Assembly: GCA_947384055.1 (NCBI GenBank)
Contig: CANDFO010000045.1
Location: forward strand, 1-19,228
Reading direction: 5' to 3'
Source of the DNA: an uncultured Flavonifractor sp.
Lineage (GTDB): Bacteria > Bacillota > Clostridia > Oscillospirales > Oscillospiraceae
Length of the DNA stretch: 19,228 bases
The notes beneath the pieces are model-generated. The model was not told the DNA's origin. It searched no databases and worked only from the letters and a program-made list of their open reading frames with translations. The position numbers and the translations under genes were made by a program. Positions 1 through 6,825 of the stretch are shown here, in pieces (the stretch's first letter is position 1; each line of letters opens with the position of its first letter).

Positions 1-136
1 AAATAAAGTCAAAATTGGTCATTTTCGAGGACATGTGCCTCGGAAATGACACTGCCCGGCCTGCAAGTGTGCCCAAAGGGTACGCGCGGCAGGCCGTATC
101 CCCTTTGTCAAAAAAGCCTTTGGCCTTTTTTGACAA
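1..136 (+). repeat. R1 structured repeat, copy A (left end cut off by window)
   Basis: Three consecutive stem-loops. H1 at 18-50 has 13-bp arms (one G-T) around loop ACATGTG. H2 at 58-95 has outer GGCCTGC/GCAGGCC, an inner 8-bp arm and loop AAA. H3 at 105-136 has TTGTCAAAAAAG facing CTTTTTTGACAA. The same order of modules recurs at 9595-9752 (reverse), 11877-12010 and, for H3, 19180-19228 (reverse). The first bases (AAATAAAG) match the sequence just after hairpin H0 in copies B and C, so this copy probably continues left of the window. Open frames crossing it have no ribosome site and are explained by the repeat. Confidence 0.88.
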
Positions 137-342
137 GCTGGGGCAGGCCCCGTTGGGGCCTGCCCGTAATCTCGCTCCAAGCGGCGGACAGGTTTTACGC
201 TGCCCTGGCAAGCTCAAAACCTGTCTTCCACAACCGTTAAACGCCATCCGGACGGTCTTTTTTCCGCCATACCGCGTCAATTCCCTTTGTCTGACAGAAA
301 AATCCCTGCCACCCGGCATCCCCCGGTCAGGAATACAGATTC
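137..342. other. Non-coding stretch with hairpins between repeat copy A and the bactofilin gene
   Basis: No credible gene. Right after R1 copy A, an 11-bp perfect stem (141-151 with 155-165, loop GTT) can form. A further inverted repeat pairs GACAGGTTTT at 187-196 with AAAACCTGTC at 216-225. The last 55 bases resemble the sequence downstream of the EamA gene (see the entry at 287-342). The composition is typical of the hairpin mosaics seen in the other long intergenic regions. Confidence 0.6.
287..342 (-). repeat. R2 element, copy 1, directly after the bactofilin stop codon
   Basis: Read on the minus strand, the sequence after the TGA stop begins GAATCTGTAT. It continues to a small hairpin, GGCAG/CTGTC (306-310 with 293-297), whose loop holds a T-run, and then GACAAAGG. 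The region after the EamA gene (2371-2426) has the same order: ACCTGTATTC, a GGCGAG/CTCGCC hairpin with a GATTTTT loop, then GGACAAGG. The stems differ in sequence but both pair. It may help 3'-end formation, but the T-run sits in the loop, so it is not a canonical terminator. Confidence 0.5.
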
Positions 343-867
343 TCACTCCTTGCTTCCGCCCCAGACGGGCACCTCTATCTCAGCGTCGTCCAAATCGGAT
401 TCATCCAGCACCGATGCCGCAAACACCGGCTCCTCCCGCTCGGAGACCGGAGGCGGCTTGAGCATGGTGGTGCGGCCGTTGAGAATGCCGCCCGGATCCA
501 GGGCAAAGGTAGCCGTGGTAACGTCTCCCTCAATGGTGCCGGTGGGCTCCAGATGCAGACTCTCCCGGGCCGTTACCGTCCCCTCAATGCACCCGGCCAC
601 CCGGATGATATCGGCCACCACGGGACCCTTGATCCGTCCTGGAGCCGCCACCACCAGCGTCCCCTCCAGGCTGACCTCCCCCCGGACCGCGCCCTCCACG
701 CGGGCCGCGCCCTGGCCGCTCAGCCCCCCTGTGATGGTAATGCCCTGGGCGATTATCGTATCCATGACGGGCTCCGGCACAGCCCGTACCTCCTCCTCCG
801 GCAGCACGGCGGGCTCCTGGGGCTCAACGGGCTCCGGTATTTTGGATGTTCCTCCAAATATTCCCAT
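343..867 (-). CDS. Bactofilin-family (polymer-forming) cytoskeletal protein
   Basis: A 174-residue protein. Bactofilins form nucleotide-independent filaments that act as cytosolic or membrane-associated scaffolds in cell shape and envelope tasks. The centre (about residues 36-135) shows the expected repeating short-strand pattern with regular glycines (ITGGLSGQGAARVEGAVRG, then IKGPVVADIIRV, then GTIEGDVTTATFAL), which suits a right-handed beta-helix. A Pro/Glu-rich N-terminal tail (8-35) and an acidic C-terminal tail flank it, as is usual. There is no signal peptide or membrane segment. Start ATG at 867 follows AAAGGAG at good spacing. It lies 60 bp downstream of rarA, but a promoter between them (899-927) suggests separate expression. 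The exact role here is unknown. Confidence 0.86.
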   Translation of the reverse strand: MGIFGGTSKIPEPVEPQEPAVLPEEEVRAVPEPVMDTIIAQGITITGGLSGQGAARVEGAVRGEVSLEGTLVVAAPGRIKGPVVADIIRVAGCIEGTVTARESLHLEPTGTIEGDVTTATFALDPGGILNGRTTMLKPPPVSEREEPVFAASVLDESDLDDAEIEVPVWGGSKE

Positions 868-898
868 GGCGCTTCACTCCTTTAATTGGATTTCTCTT

Positions 899-927
899 AT
901 TCTAGCACAGGGGCCGCGCTCTTTCAA
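899..927 (-). promoter_or_regulatory. Sigma-A-type promoter of the bactofilin gene
   Basis: On the minus strand: -35 TTGAAA (922-927), a 17-bp spacer, and -10 TAGAAT (899-904) preceded by TGC, giving an extended -10. The -35 box abuts the rarA stop codon (928-930), so bactofilin can be transcribed independently of rarA. Confidence 0.75.
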
Positions 928-2208
928 TCATTTTCCGCAAAATGGGCCGCCCTTGATTTCCTCCCAGTACCGCCTGGCGGCCTGTTCGGTCTTGTTGTCG
1001 CCGAACTGATAATACTGAGTACCCGCCAGGACGTCCGGCAGGTATTGCTGCGCCACCCAGTGGCCGGGAAAATCGTGGGGATAGAGGTAGCCCTGCTCCC
1101 GTTCCATCCCCGCAGAGTCCGCGTGGACATTTTGCAGATGCCGGGGGTAGTCTCCGGTCCTTCCTGCCCGCACATCGGCCCGGGCCGCGGCGATGCCCGC
1201 ACAGACCGAGTTGGACTTGGGGGCGGTGGCCAGAAGGACCACCGCCTGGGCCAGGGGCAGCTGCGCCTCCGGCAGCCCCAGCTGGAGGGCGTTGTCCACA
1301 CAGGCCTTGACAATCAGCGCCGCCTGGGGATAGGCCATCCCCACGTCCTCGCTGGCGGAGCAGAGAATCCGCCGGATGGCGGTGAGCATGTCTCCGGCCT
1401 CCAGCAGGCGGGCCAGGTAGTGCAGCGCCGCGTCCGGGTCCGACCCCCGCAGGGACTTCATCAGGGCGGAGGCAATGTCATAGTGGTCGTCTCCCGCCCG
1501 GTCGTACCGCATGGCGGAGCGCTGGGCGGCGGTTCGGGCGTCCTCCAGGGTAATGGACAGCCGGTCCCCCTCCCGGCGGGCGGCGTTCAGCAGGAGCTCT
1601 ATGGCGTTCATGGCTTTGCGCACATCCCCGCCGCAGGCCGCGGCAATATGCTCCGCCACCCCCGGCTCACAGACTGCCTGGGCCTCCAGCCTCTCCCCCA
1701 TCAGACGAATGCCCCGCTCCACCGCCGGGAGCACATCGGCAGCGGACAGGGGCTTGAACTCAAAGACGCTGGCCCGGCTGAGCACCGCGTTGTATACATA
1801 AAAGTAGGGATTTTCCGTGGTGGACGCAATGAGGGTCAGCCCGCCATTTTCCATAAACTCCAGCAGGGACTGCTGCTGCTTTTTGTTAAAATACTGGATT
1901 TCATCCAGGTAGAGCAGCACGCCGTTGGGAGCCAGCATGGTGCCGATCTGCCCCACCACATCCTTGATGTCGGAGATGGAAGCGGTGGTGGCGTTCAATC
2001 GGTGGAGCGGCCGGTCAGTGCGCTTGGCGATGATGTTGGCGACCGTGGTCTTTCCTGTGCCCGACGGTCCGTAAAAGACCAGATTGGGAATGCTGCCGCT
2101 GTCGATAATCCGGCGCAGCAGGCCGTTTTTCCCCAGAATATGGGTCTGCCCCATGACCTCGTCCAGGTCCTGGGGGCGGATCTCATCGGCTAAAGGCCGG
2201 TATGTCAT
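928..2208 (-). CDS. rarA: Replication-associated recombination protein A (RarA/MgsA-type AAA+ ATPase)
   Basis: 426 residues. RarA is a cytosolic clamp-loader-like AAA+ ATPase that acts at stalled replication forks with the SSB and RecA functions. Visible motifs are Walker A GPSGTGKT (47-54), Walker B LLYLDEIQ with D102/E103, sensor 1 STTENP (129-134) and an arginine-finger candidate in LSRAS (143-147). The C-terminal half matches the family's MgsA-type tetramerisation region, ending near YWEEIKGG. The frame is open 67 codons further upstream. I chose the ATG at 2208 because the family begins close to PLADEIRPQ, because AGAAGGGG lies just upstream, and because a promoter at 2258-2286 would start transcription inside the longer reading. 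Length is normal for the family. Confidence 0.93.
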   Translation of the reverse strand: MTYRPLADEIRPQDLDEVMGQTHILGKNGLLRRIIDSGSIPNLVFYGPSGTGKTTVANIIAKRTDRPLHRLNATTASISDIKDVVGQIGTMLAPNGVLLYLDEIQYFNKKQQQSLLEFMENGGLTLIASTTENPYFYVYNAVLSRASVFEFKPLSAADVLPAVERGIRLMGERLEAQAVCEPGVAEHIAAACGGDVRKAMNAIELLLNAARREGDRLSITLEDARTAAQRSAMRYDRAGDDHYDIASALMKSLRGSDPDAALHYLARLLEAGDMLTAIRRILCSASEDVGMAYPQAALIVKACVDNALQLGLPEAQLPLAQAVVLLATAPKSNSVCAGIAAARADVRAGRTGDYPRHLQNVHADSAGMEREQGYLYPHDFPGHWVAQQYLPDVLAGTQYYQFGDNKTEQAARRYWEEIKGGPFCGK

Positions 2209-2257
2209 AGGCGTTCGCCCCTTCTCAAAACAGAATGGAGAGGAACTGCTCCCCTCC

Positions 2258-2286
2258 ATTCTAACACACGTTCGACAATTCGTAAA
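2258..2286 (-). promoter_or_regulatory. Promoter of rarA
   Basis: On the minus strand: -35 TTTACG (2281-2286), a 17-bp spacer, and -10 TAGAAT (2258-2263) preceded by TGT (extended -10). The predicted start near 2251 gives a leader of about 43 nt before the ATG at 2208, which supports that start codon. Confidence 0.72.
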
Positions 2287-2299
2287 GAGACAAGAGCGC

Positions 2300-2321
2300 C
2301 TCCTTTTGAACCCTGCGGCGA
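2300..2321 (+). repeat. R3 module, short copy upstream of rarA
   Basis: These 22 bases are identical to 19035-19056, downstream of oppA. There they form the right arm of one hairpin and the left arm of the next. Here the partner arms are missing, apart from a weak GCGGC/GCCGC pairing across the next 25 bases. It lies just outside the rarA -35 box and looks like a fragment of a dispersed intergenic repeat. Confidence 0.72.
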
Positions 2322-2370
2322 CTATATTAAACTGCCGCCGATAGAAGCGCAGGATAGCGGAAACTCTCCT

Positions 2371-2426
2371 TGTCCGGCGAGAAAAATCCTCGCCCATCCA
2401 GCATTCCACGGTTATGAATACAGGTT
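2371..2426 (-). repeat. R2 element, copy 2, directly after the EamA-gene stop codon
   Basis: On the minus strand the TAG stop (2427-2429) runs straight into AACCTGTATTC. About 30 bases later comes the hairpin GGCGAG/CTCGCC (2389-2394 with 2376-2381) around GATTTTT, then GGACAAGG. The layout and many bases match 287-342 after the bactofilin gene. Confidence 0.5.
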
Positions 2427-2840
2427 CTAAAGGACCAAAAGAAGGGTGCCCGCGCCAATCAGGATACAGCCGACCATGGATTTGGCCGTAAACATCTCGT
2501 GTAAAAAGAGAAACGCCAGAACCAGGGTAATAACCACGCTCAGCTTGTCAACAGGGACTACCTTAGAGGCTTCTCCCATTTGCAGCGCCCGGTAGTAGCA
2601 CAGCCATGACGCTCCGGTCGCCAGCCCGGACAATATCAGAAACAGCCAGCTTTTTCTGCTGATCTCTGTGATGCCGCTCTGCGCATGGGTCAGAAACACC
2701 ATACCCCAGGCCATCACTAGGACCACCGCCGTCCGGACGGCGGTGGCCAGATTAGAGTTGACGCCGTCAATTCCCACTTTTGCGAGAATTGAGGTGAGTG
2801 CCGCAAAAACAGCGGAAAGCAGGGCAAAAACAAACCACAT
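2427..2840 (-). CDS. Single-domain EamA/DMT-superfamily membrane protein
   Basis: 137 residues, very hydrophobic, with about five transmembrane helices (roughly 2-20, 31-51, 64-84, 98-114 and 119-136). The conserved end of an EamA domain is recognisable: YYRALQMGEASKVVPVDKLS followed by LVLAFLFLHE. EamA proteins belong to the drug/metabolite transporter superfamily. Most have two such domains, and this single-domain form would have to dimerise. The substrate cannot be told from sequence. The open frame extends 53 codons upstream, into the DUF2500 gene, in non-membrane-like sequence. I chose the ATG at 2840, with GGGAGA upstream. It is 55 bp downstream of the DUF2500 gene on the same strand and may be cotranscribed. 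Confidence 0.84.
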   Translation of the reverse strand: MWFVFALLSAVFAALTSILAKVGIDGVNSNLATAVRTAVVLVMAWGMVFLTHAQSGITEISRKSWLFLILSGLATGASWLCYYRALQMGEASKVVPVDKLSVVITLVLAFLFLHEMFTAKSMVGCILIGAGTLLLVL

Positions 2841-2895
2841 TTTCACATTCTCCCGACTCGCACGCCTTTGGTTTCCATTTGTCCTCTCCCGCACT

Positions 2896-3297
2896 TCAGT
2901 GGAAGTCGGCCCCGCCGGACGCCGTATCCCGCTCAAAGCCCAGGTAGCGGGTCCCCTGGAAGGTAAGCCTCCCCCGGTCCCCTTCCGCCAGCAGGCCATA
3001 CTCCTGGCCGGTCACGTTCAGCTCCATCCGGTCGCCGCTCTCCACCTCGAAGGTGGCGTAATACCAGGTAGTGCTGTGGTGCATATGATTCATAGAACCG
3101 CCGCCGTGACGGTGGCTTACGTCGGCGCGCTTGACGACCACCCGGGCTTCCACAGTCAGCACCGGAGACTGATTGTTCCGCCGCCACTGGCTGGCGCCGC
3201 TCACCGCCATAAAGATGAACGTACCCACAACGATTAAAAATATGGTGATAAAGAAGAACGGAAACAATGTCTCCATCAAGCCGAAGCCCATGCCCAT
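2896..3297 (-). CDS. DUF2500-family membrane-anchored protein
   Basis: 133 residues. One N-terminal transmembrane helix (about 9-31) is followed by RRNNQSPVLTVEARVVVKR, the hallmark of DUF2500, and then a soluble beta-rich domain (WYYATFEVESGDRMELNV, YGLLAEGDRGRLTFQGTRY). Its function is unknown. A histidine-rich loop (H62, H64, H71, H73, H74), with glycines and methionines, interrupts the first strand pair and could bind metal, though this is inference. I chose the ATG at 3297 (AGAGAGGTG upstream) over the longer open frame. The next gene upstream on this strand is glyA (71 bp away), and EamA follows. Confidence 0.85.
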   Translation of the reverse strand: MGMGFGLMETLFPFFFITIFLIVVGTFIFMAVSGASQWRRNNQSPVLTVEARVVVKRADVSHRHGGGSMNHMHHSTTWYYATFEVESGDRMELNVTGQEYGLLAEGDRGRLTFQGTRYLGFERDTASGGADFH

Positions 3298-3368
3298 ATT
3301 TACACCTCTCTTTCTTCTGAACGGCGGCCAAAAGAACTGCGCCCGCCCTCTTCCGGCTTGGTAGCGTA

Positions 3369-4610
3369 CTAGCTGTAGAGGGGATACTTCCCGGTGAGCC
3401 GGGCCACCTGGTCCCGGATTTCTCCGGCCCTGGCCTCGAAGTCGGTGGCCGTCTGCCACATAAGCCGTGCGATGACCGCCATGTCCTCCTCCCCAAAGCC
3501 GCGGCTGGTGGCGGCGGGGGTGCCCACCCGGATGCCGCTGGTGACAAAGGGCTTCTCCGGGTCGTTGGGGATGGCGTTTTTGTTGACGGTGATGTTCACC
3601 TCATCCAGGCGGCGCTCCATCTCCCTGCCCGTCAGTCCGGCGGGGCGCAGATCCACCAGCATCAGGTGGTTGTCCGTGCCGCCGGACACCAGGTCAAAGC
3701 CCTGCTCCATAAGCCCCCGGGCCAGCGCCCCGGCATTTTTGACAATCTGCTCCTGATAGCGTTTAAACTCCGGCTTCATAGCCTCTCCCAGGGCCACCGC
3801 CTTGGCCGCGATGATGTGCTCCAGGGGCCCCCCCTGGCTGCCGGGAAAAATGGCGGAATCAATTTTTTTCGCCAGCTCCGCCTTACAAAGGATCATGCCG
3901 CCCCGGGGACCCCGGAGGGTTTTATGGGTGGTGGTGGACACCACATCGGCGTAGGGCACCGGCGAGGGGTGCAGCCCCGCCGCTACCAGCCCCGCAATGT
4001 GGGCCATGTCCACAAAGAGGTAGGCGCCCGTCTCCTGCGCGATCTCCGCGAAGGTTTTGAAGTCGATAACGCGGGGATAGGCGGAGGCCCCCGCCAGGAT
4101 CATCCTGGGGCGGTGCTTTTTGGCCAGGTCCCGCACCTGGTCATAGTCGATATACCCCTGACTGTTGACGCCGTAGGAGACAATGTTGTAGTCCTTCCCG
4201 GAGAAATTCACCGGGGAGCCGTGGGTCAGATGCCCGCCGTTGGCCAAGTCCATTCCCAGCACAGTGTCCCCCAGCCGGCACAGGGCCTGATAGACGGCGT
4301 AATTGGCGCCGGCTCCGCAGTGGGGCTGGACGTTGGCATGGTCCGCCCCGAAGAGCCTGCACGCCCGGGTCCGGGCCAGCTCCTCCACCACGTCCACGCA
4401 TTGGCAGCCGCCGTAGTAGCGTTTGCCGGGATAGCCCTCGGCATATTTGTTGGTAAGCACCGTACCCGCCGCTGCCAGCACCGCCGGACTTACAAAATTT
4501 TCTGAAGCAATCAGTTCAATATTGCGCCGCTGGCGGTCGTACTCCGCCCGGATCGCCCCGCCCACTTCCGGGTCCTGGGCCGCAATCAAATCCATCATCT
4601 CGTTGACCAC
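3369..4610 (-). CDS. glyA: Serine hydroxymethyltransferase
   Basis: About 413 residues, normal for bacterial SHMT. This cytosolic PLP enzyme interconverts serine + tetrahydrofolate with glycine + 5,10-methylene-tetrahydrofolate, feeding one-carbon metabolism. Signature stretches are RRNIELIASENFVS, NKYAEGYPGKRYYGG, LTHGSPVNFSGK, VDMAHIAGLVAAG and the PLP-lysine motif STTTHKTLRGPRGG, with the Schiff-base lysine at about K230. Where many homologues have PHSGAQAN this protein has PHCGAGAN. The frame is open to a TTG at 4634, but the Shine-Dalgarno sequence GGAGAGGTGG lies inside that extension. I therefore take the GTG at 4610 (MVNEMMDLI) as the start. The ATGs at about 4598 and 4595 are alternatives. 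Confidence 0.95.
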   Translation of the reverse strand: MVNEMMDLIAAQDPEVGGAIRAEYDRQRRNIELIASENFVSPAVLAAAGTVLTNKYAEGYPGKRYYGGCQCVDVVEELARTRACRLFGADHANVQPHCGAGANYAVYQALCRLGDTVLGMDLANGGHLTHGSPVNFSGKDYNIVSYGVNSQGYIDYDQVRDLAKKHRPRMILAGASAYPRVIDFKTFAEIAQETGAYLFVDMAHIAGLVAAGLHPSPVPYADVVSTTTHKTLRGPRGGMILCKAELAKKIDSAIFPGSQGGPLEHIIAAKAVALGEAMKPEFKRYQEQIVKNAGALARGLMEQGFDLVSGGTDNHLMLVDLRPAGLTGREMERRLDEVNITVNKNAIPNDPEKPFVTSGIRVGTPAATSRGFGEEDMAVIARLMWQTATDFEARAGEIRDQVARLTGKYPLYS

Positions 4611-4648
4611 GATAGCTCTGCCACCTCTCCACAATTAAAACTCTTTTT

Positions 4649-4677
4649 ATTATATTAAATCCCGTCAAAAAATACAA
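4649..4677 (-). promoter_or_regulatory. Promoter of glyA
   Basis: On the minus strand: a weak -35 TTGTAT (4672-4677), a 17-bp spacer and a perfect -10 TATAAT (4649-4654). It gives a leader of about 32 nt, which contains the GGAGAGGTGG ribosome site. It lies back to back with the nth promoter, about 45 bp away. Confidence 0.65.
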
Positions 4678-4720
4678 TTGTCAGCAATTGAAAAACTCAC
4701 TCGAATTTTGCCGGAAAGTG

Positions 4721-4729
4721 TGATAGAAT
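4721..4729 (+). promoter_or_regulatory. Extended -10 promoter of nth
   Basis: TGATAGAAT: -10 box TAGAAT at 4724-4729 preceded by TGA. There is no good -35 at the usual distance, so recognition would rest on the extended -10. The same GTGTGATA-type sequence occurs before pspC and oppA. The ribosome site GAGGTG and the ATG at 4761 follow. Confidence 0.55.
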
Positions 4730-4760
4730 CTCTATATCTATTCCGACGAGGTGAACTTCC

Positions 4761-5408
4761 ATGAAATCCCGCGAAGCTGTCGTCTCCATTGTGGACGCCC
4801 TGAAGGCTCTGTATCCCGACGGTCTGTGCTCTCTCCAATATCCCAAGCCCCATGAGCTGCTGTTTTCCGTGCGCCTGGCCGCCCAGTGCACCGACGAGCG
4901 GGTAAACATGGTAACGCCCGCTCTCTTCTCCCGTTTCCCCACCCTGGATGCCCTGGCCCGGGCCGACGTCCGCGAGGTGGAGGAGCTCATCCACTCCACC
5001 GGCTTCTTCCGGGCCAAAGCCCGGGATATTGTGGCGGCCTCCCGCATGATGCTGGAGGAGTTCGGCGGAGCGGTTCCCGACAATATGGACGACCTGCTCC
5101 GCCTGCCCGGAGTGGGACGCAAAACTGCCAATCTGATTTTAGGGGATGTGTACCACGTCCCCGGCGTTGTGGTGGCCGACACCCACTGCATCCGCATCTC
5201 CGGCCGCCTGGGGCTTACCGACGGGAGCAAGGACCCGGCCAAGGTGGAGCAGCAGCTCCGCAGGATCCTTCCGCCGGAGGAGTCCAACGATTTCTGCCAC
5301 CGGCTGGTGCTCCACGGCCGGGCGGTCTGCATGGCCCGGAAGCCAGACTGCGCCGCCTGCACGCTGCGCCCCTGGTGTGACCTGTTCTCCCGCCCAAAGG
5401 CGGAATAG
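4761..5408 (+). CDS. nth: Endonuclease III, [4Fe-4S] DNA glycosylase/AP lyase
   Basis: 215 residues, the normal size. Nth starts base-excision repair by removing oxidised pyrimidines and cleaving at the abasic site. The helix-hairpin-helix is at 115-123 (LPGVGRKTA) with catalytic K121. The catalytic aspartate is D140 in VVADTHCIR. The C-terminal iron-sulfur cluster motif is intact, with C190, C197, C200 and C206 in the family spacing C-x6-C-x2-C-x5-C. The N-terminal LAAQCTDERVN matches the family's SAQTTD region. Start ATG at 4761 follows GAGGTGAACTTCC. It is divergent from glyA. No strong terminator follows; there is a weak GCCGG/CCGGC stem at 5419-5431. Confidence 0.95.
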   Translation: MKSREAVVSIVDALKALYPDGLCSLQYPKPHELLFSVRLAAQCTDERVNMVTPALFSRFPTLDALARADVREVEELIHSTGFFRAKARDIVAASRMMLEEFGGAVPDNMDDLLRLPGVGRKTANLILGDVYHVPGVVVADTHCIRISGRLGLTDGSKDPAKVEQQLRRILPPEESNDFCHRLVLHGRAVCMARKPDCAACTLRPWCDLFSRPKAE

Positions 5409-5471
5409 GCCTTTTCCTGCCGGTTTCCGGCTGACAGTGCCCTTTCCCTCAGACATCCCCCTTTCTTCGAT

Positions 5472-5500
5472 TTGCAAAACCGGCGCGGCTATGCTATAAT
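5472..5500 (+). promoter_or_regulatory. Promoter of the DEAD-box helicase gene
   Basis: -35 TTGCAA (5472-5477), a 17-bp spacer, and a perfect -10 TATAAT (5495-5500) with TGC before it (extended -10). The start near 5507 leaves a leader of about 70 nt before the ATG at 5578. Confidence 0.78.
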
Positions 5501-5577
5501 GGCGGCAAACCCGCTGCTTTACCCTATGTTCAGCCAATCCGCCCGGCGGGAGGGCGGAAGGAAAGGATCAAACACCA

Positions 5578-6756
5578 ATGGAAATCAACGGCGAGCAGGT
5601 CAACACAACCCTCAGCTATGCGCAGCTGAATCTGTCCCCGGCCATCCTGAAGGCCATCGAGAAAAAAGGCTTTGTGCAGGCCACACCGGTTCAATCCGGG
5701 GCTATCCCCTATTTTATGGACTGGAAGGATGTCATTGCCAAGGCACCCACCGGCACCGGCAAGACCTTTGCGTTCGGCATCCCGATGGTGGAGCATATCG
5801 ACCCCGCCGTCCAGGAGGTGCAGGGTCTGGTGCTGGCGCCTACCCGGGAACTGGCGGTGCAGATTCAGGAGGAGCTGCGGGACCTGTGTGAATTCAAGGA
5901 AGGGGTGCGCACCGTCTGTCTTTACGGCGGCGCCCCTATCGACAGGCAGATTTCCACGCTGAAAAAGCGCCCGCAGATTGTGGTGGCCACTCCGGGGCGT
6001 CTGATGGACCACATGAAGCGGCGCACCGTCCGGCTGGACAAGGTGCAGACGGTGGTGCTGGATGAGGCGGACCGGATGCTGGACATGGGCTTTGTCCGGG
6101 ACGTAACCCGGATTCTGGACCAGCTGAAGCAGCGAAAAAACATGGGCATGTTTTCCGCAACCATCAGCCGGGAGGTCATGGACATCTCCTGGGTATACCA
6201 GCGGGACCCGGTGGAGATCACCGTGCGCCCGGTGGAGGAGTCCAAGCCGGACATTACCCAGTACCGCATTGACCTGGACGGGCGAGAGCGAAAGCTGGAC
6301 ACCATCGCCGCCCTCATCACCCACGGGGAATACGAGCGCGCCATCGCCTTCTGCAACACCAAAAACATGGCGGACCGGCTGGCGGGCCTGCTGAAAATGC
6401 GGGGCATTTCCTGCGAGGCCATCCATGGGGACATTCAGCAGCGCATGCGGGAAAAAACGCTGGAGCGTTTCAAGCGCGGAGAGCTCCGGGTCCTGGTGGC
6501 TACCGACGTGGCGGCCCGGGGTCTGGACATCGACGATGTGGACGCCGTATTCAACTATGATGTGCCCGACGAGCTGGAAAATTATACCCACCGCATTGGG
6601 CGTACCGGGCGGGCCAAGCGCCACGGGGTCTCTTACACTTTTATTTCCACCATTTCCGAGGGCATCCGCATGGACGACATCGTCCGCAACACCCGTGCGG
6701 AGGTCCAGCGGCTGAAATATGACAAGGACGGCTGCCTGATGCTGGTGGACGGCTGA
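5578..6756 (+). CDS. DEAD-box ATP-dependent RNA helicase (minimal core)
   Basis: 392 residues, with two RecA-like domains. Motifs in order: Q motif ATPVQSGAIP (Q39), motif I APTGTGKT (56-63), Ia PTRELA (88-93), Ib TPGR (138-141), II DEAD (162-165), III SAT (193-195), V VATDVAARGLD (307-317) and VI HRIGRTGRA (338-346). Such helicases unwind short RNA duplexes in ribosome assembly, mRNA decay or cold adaptation. There is almost no C-terminal tail after the core (it ends at residue 392), so the RNA-binding extension found in CshA, DeaD or DbpA is absent and a specific name is not justified. Start ATG at 5578 follows GGAAAGGATC. It has its own promoter. Confidence 0.93.
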   Translation: MEINGEQVNTTLSYAQLNLSPAILKAIEKKGFVQATPVQSGAIPYFMDWKDVIAKAPTGTGKTFAFGIPMVEHIDPAVQEVQGLVLAPTRELAVQIQEELRDLCEFKEGVRTVCLYGGAPIDRQISTLKKRPQIVVATPGRLMDHMKRRTVRLDKVQTVVLDEADRMLDMGFVRDVTRILDQLKQRKNMGMFSATISREVMDISWVYQRDPVEITVRPVEESKPDITQYRIDLDGRERKLDTIAALITHGEYERAIAFCNTKNMADRLAGLLKMRGISCEAIHGDIQQRMREKTLERFKRGELRVLVATDVAARGLDIDDVDAVFNYDVPDELENYTHRIGRTGRAKRHGVSYTFISTISEGIRMDDIVRNTRAEVQRLKYDKDGCLMLVDG

Positions 6757-6786
6757 ACCCCGGCAATTCCTTAATCCAATTTTAAC

Positions 6787-6805
6787 CCTTCCGGAAGGAT
6801 TTTTT
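6787..6805 (+). terminator. Possible weak terminator after the DEAD-box gene
   Basis: A 12-bp palindrome CCTTCCGGAAGG (6787-6798) is followed by ATTTTTT. The stem is only about 4 bp if a 4-nt loop is kept, so termination would be inefficient. It sits just upstream of the pspC -10 box. Confidence 0.35.
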
Positions 6806-6816
6806 AAGTCAGCGTG

Positions 6817-6825
6817 TGATATAGT
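6817..6825 (+). promoter_or_regulatory. Extended -10 promoter of pspC and the MGMT-family gene
   Basis: TGATATAGT: -10 TATAGT at 6820-6825 with TGA before it, inside GTGTGATATAGT. No strong -35 is seen 17 bp upstream. A leader of about 115 nt follows, holding three stem-loops (see findings). Confidence 0.5.

Noticed and set aside
15..461. Open frame of 148 codons across R1 copy A and into the bactofilin gene region
   Set aside because: It translates repeat DNA and then antisense of the bactofilin gene, with no ribosome site. A similar peptide from copies B and C reflects the repeat's nucleotide conservation, and the base-pair-preserving changes explain it better than protein selection.
2232..2262. 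AGAATGGAG/CTCCATTCT inverted repeat near the rarA promoter as a leader hairpin
   Set aside because: It overlaps the -10 box, so it would not be fully transcribed from this promoter. It could still be an operator, but nothing else supports that.
2209..2409. Longer rarA start
   Set aside because: The predicted promoter lies inside this extension and the family begins near the ATG at 2208.
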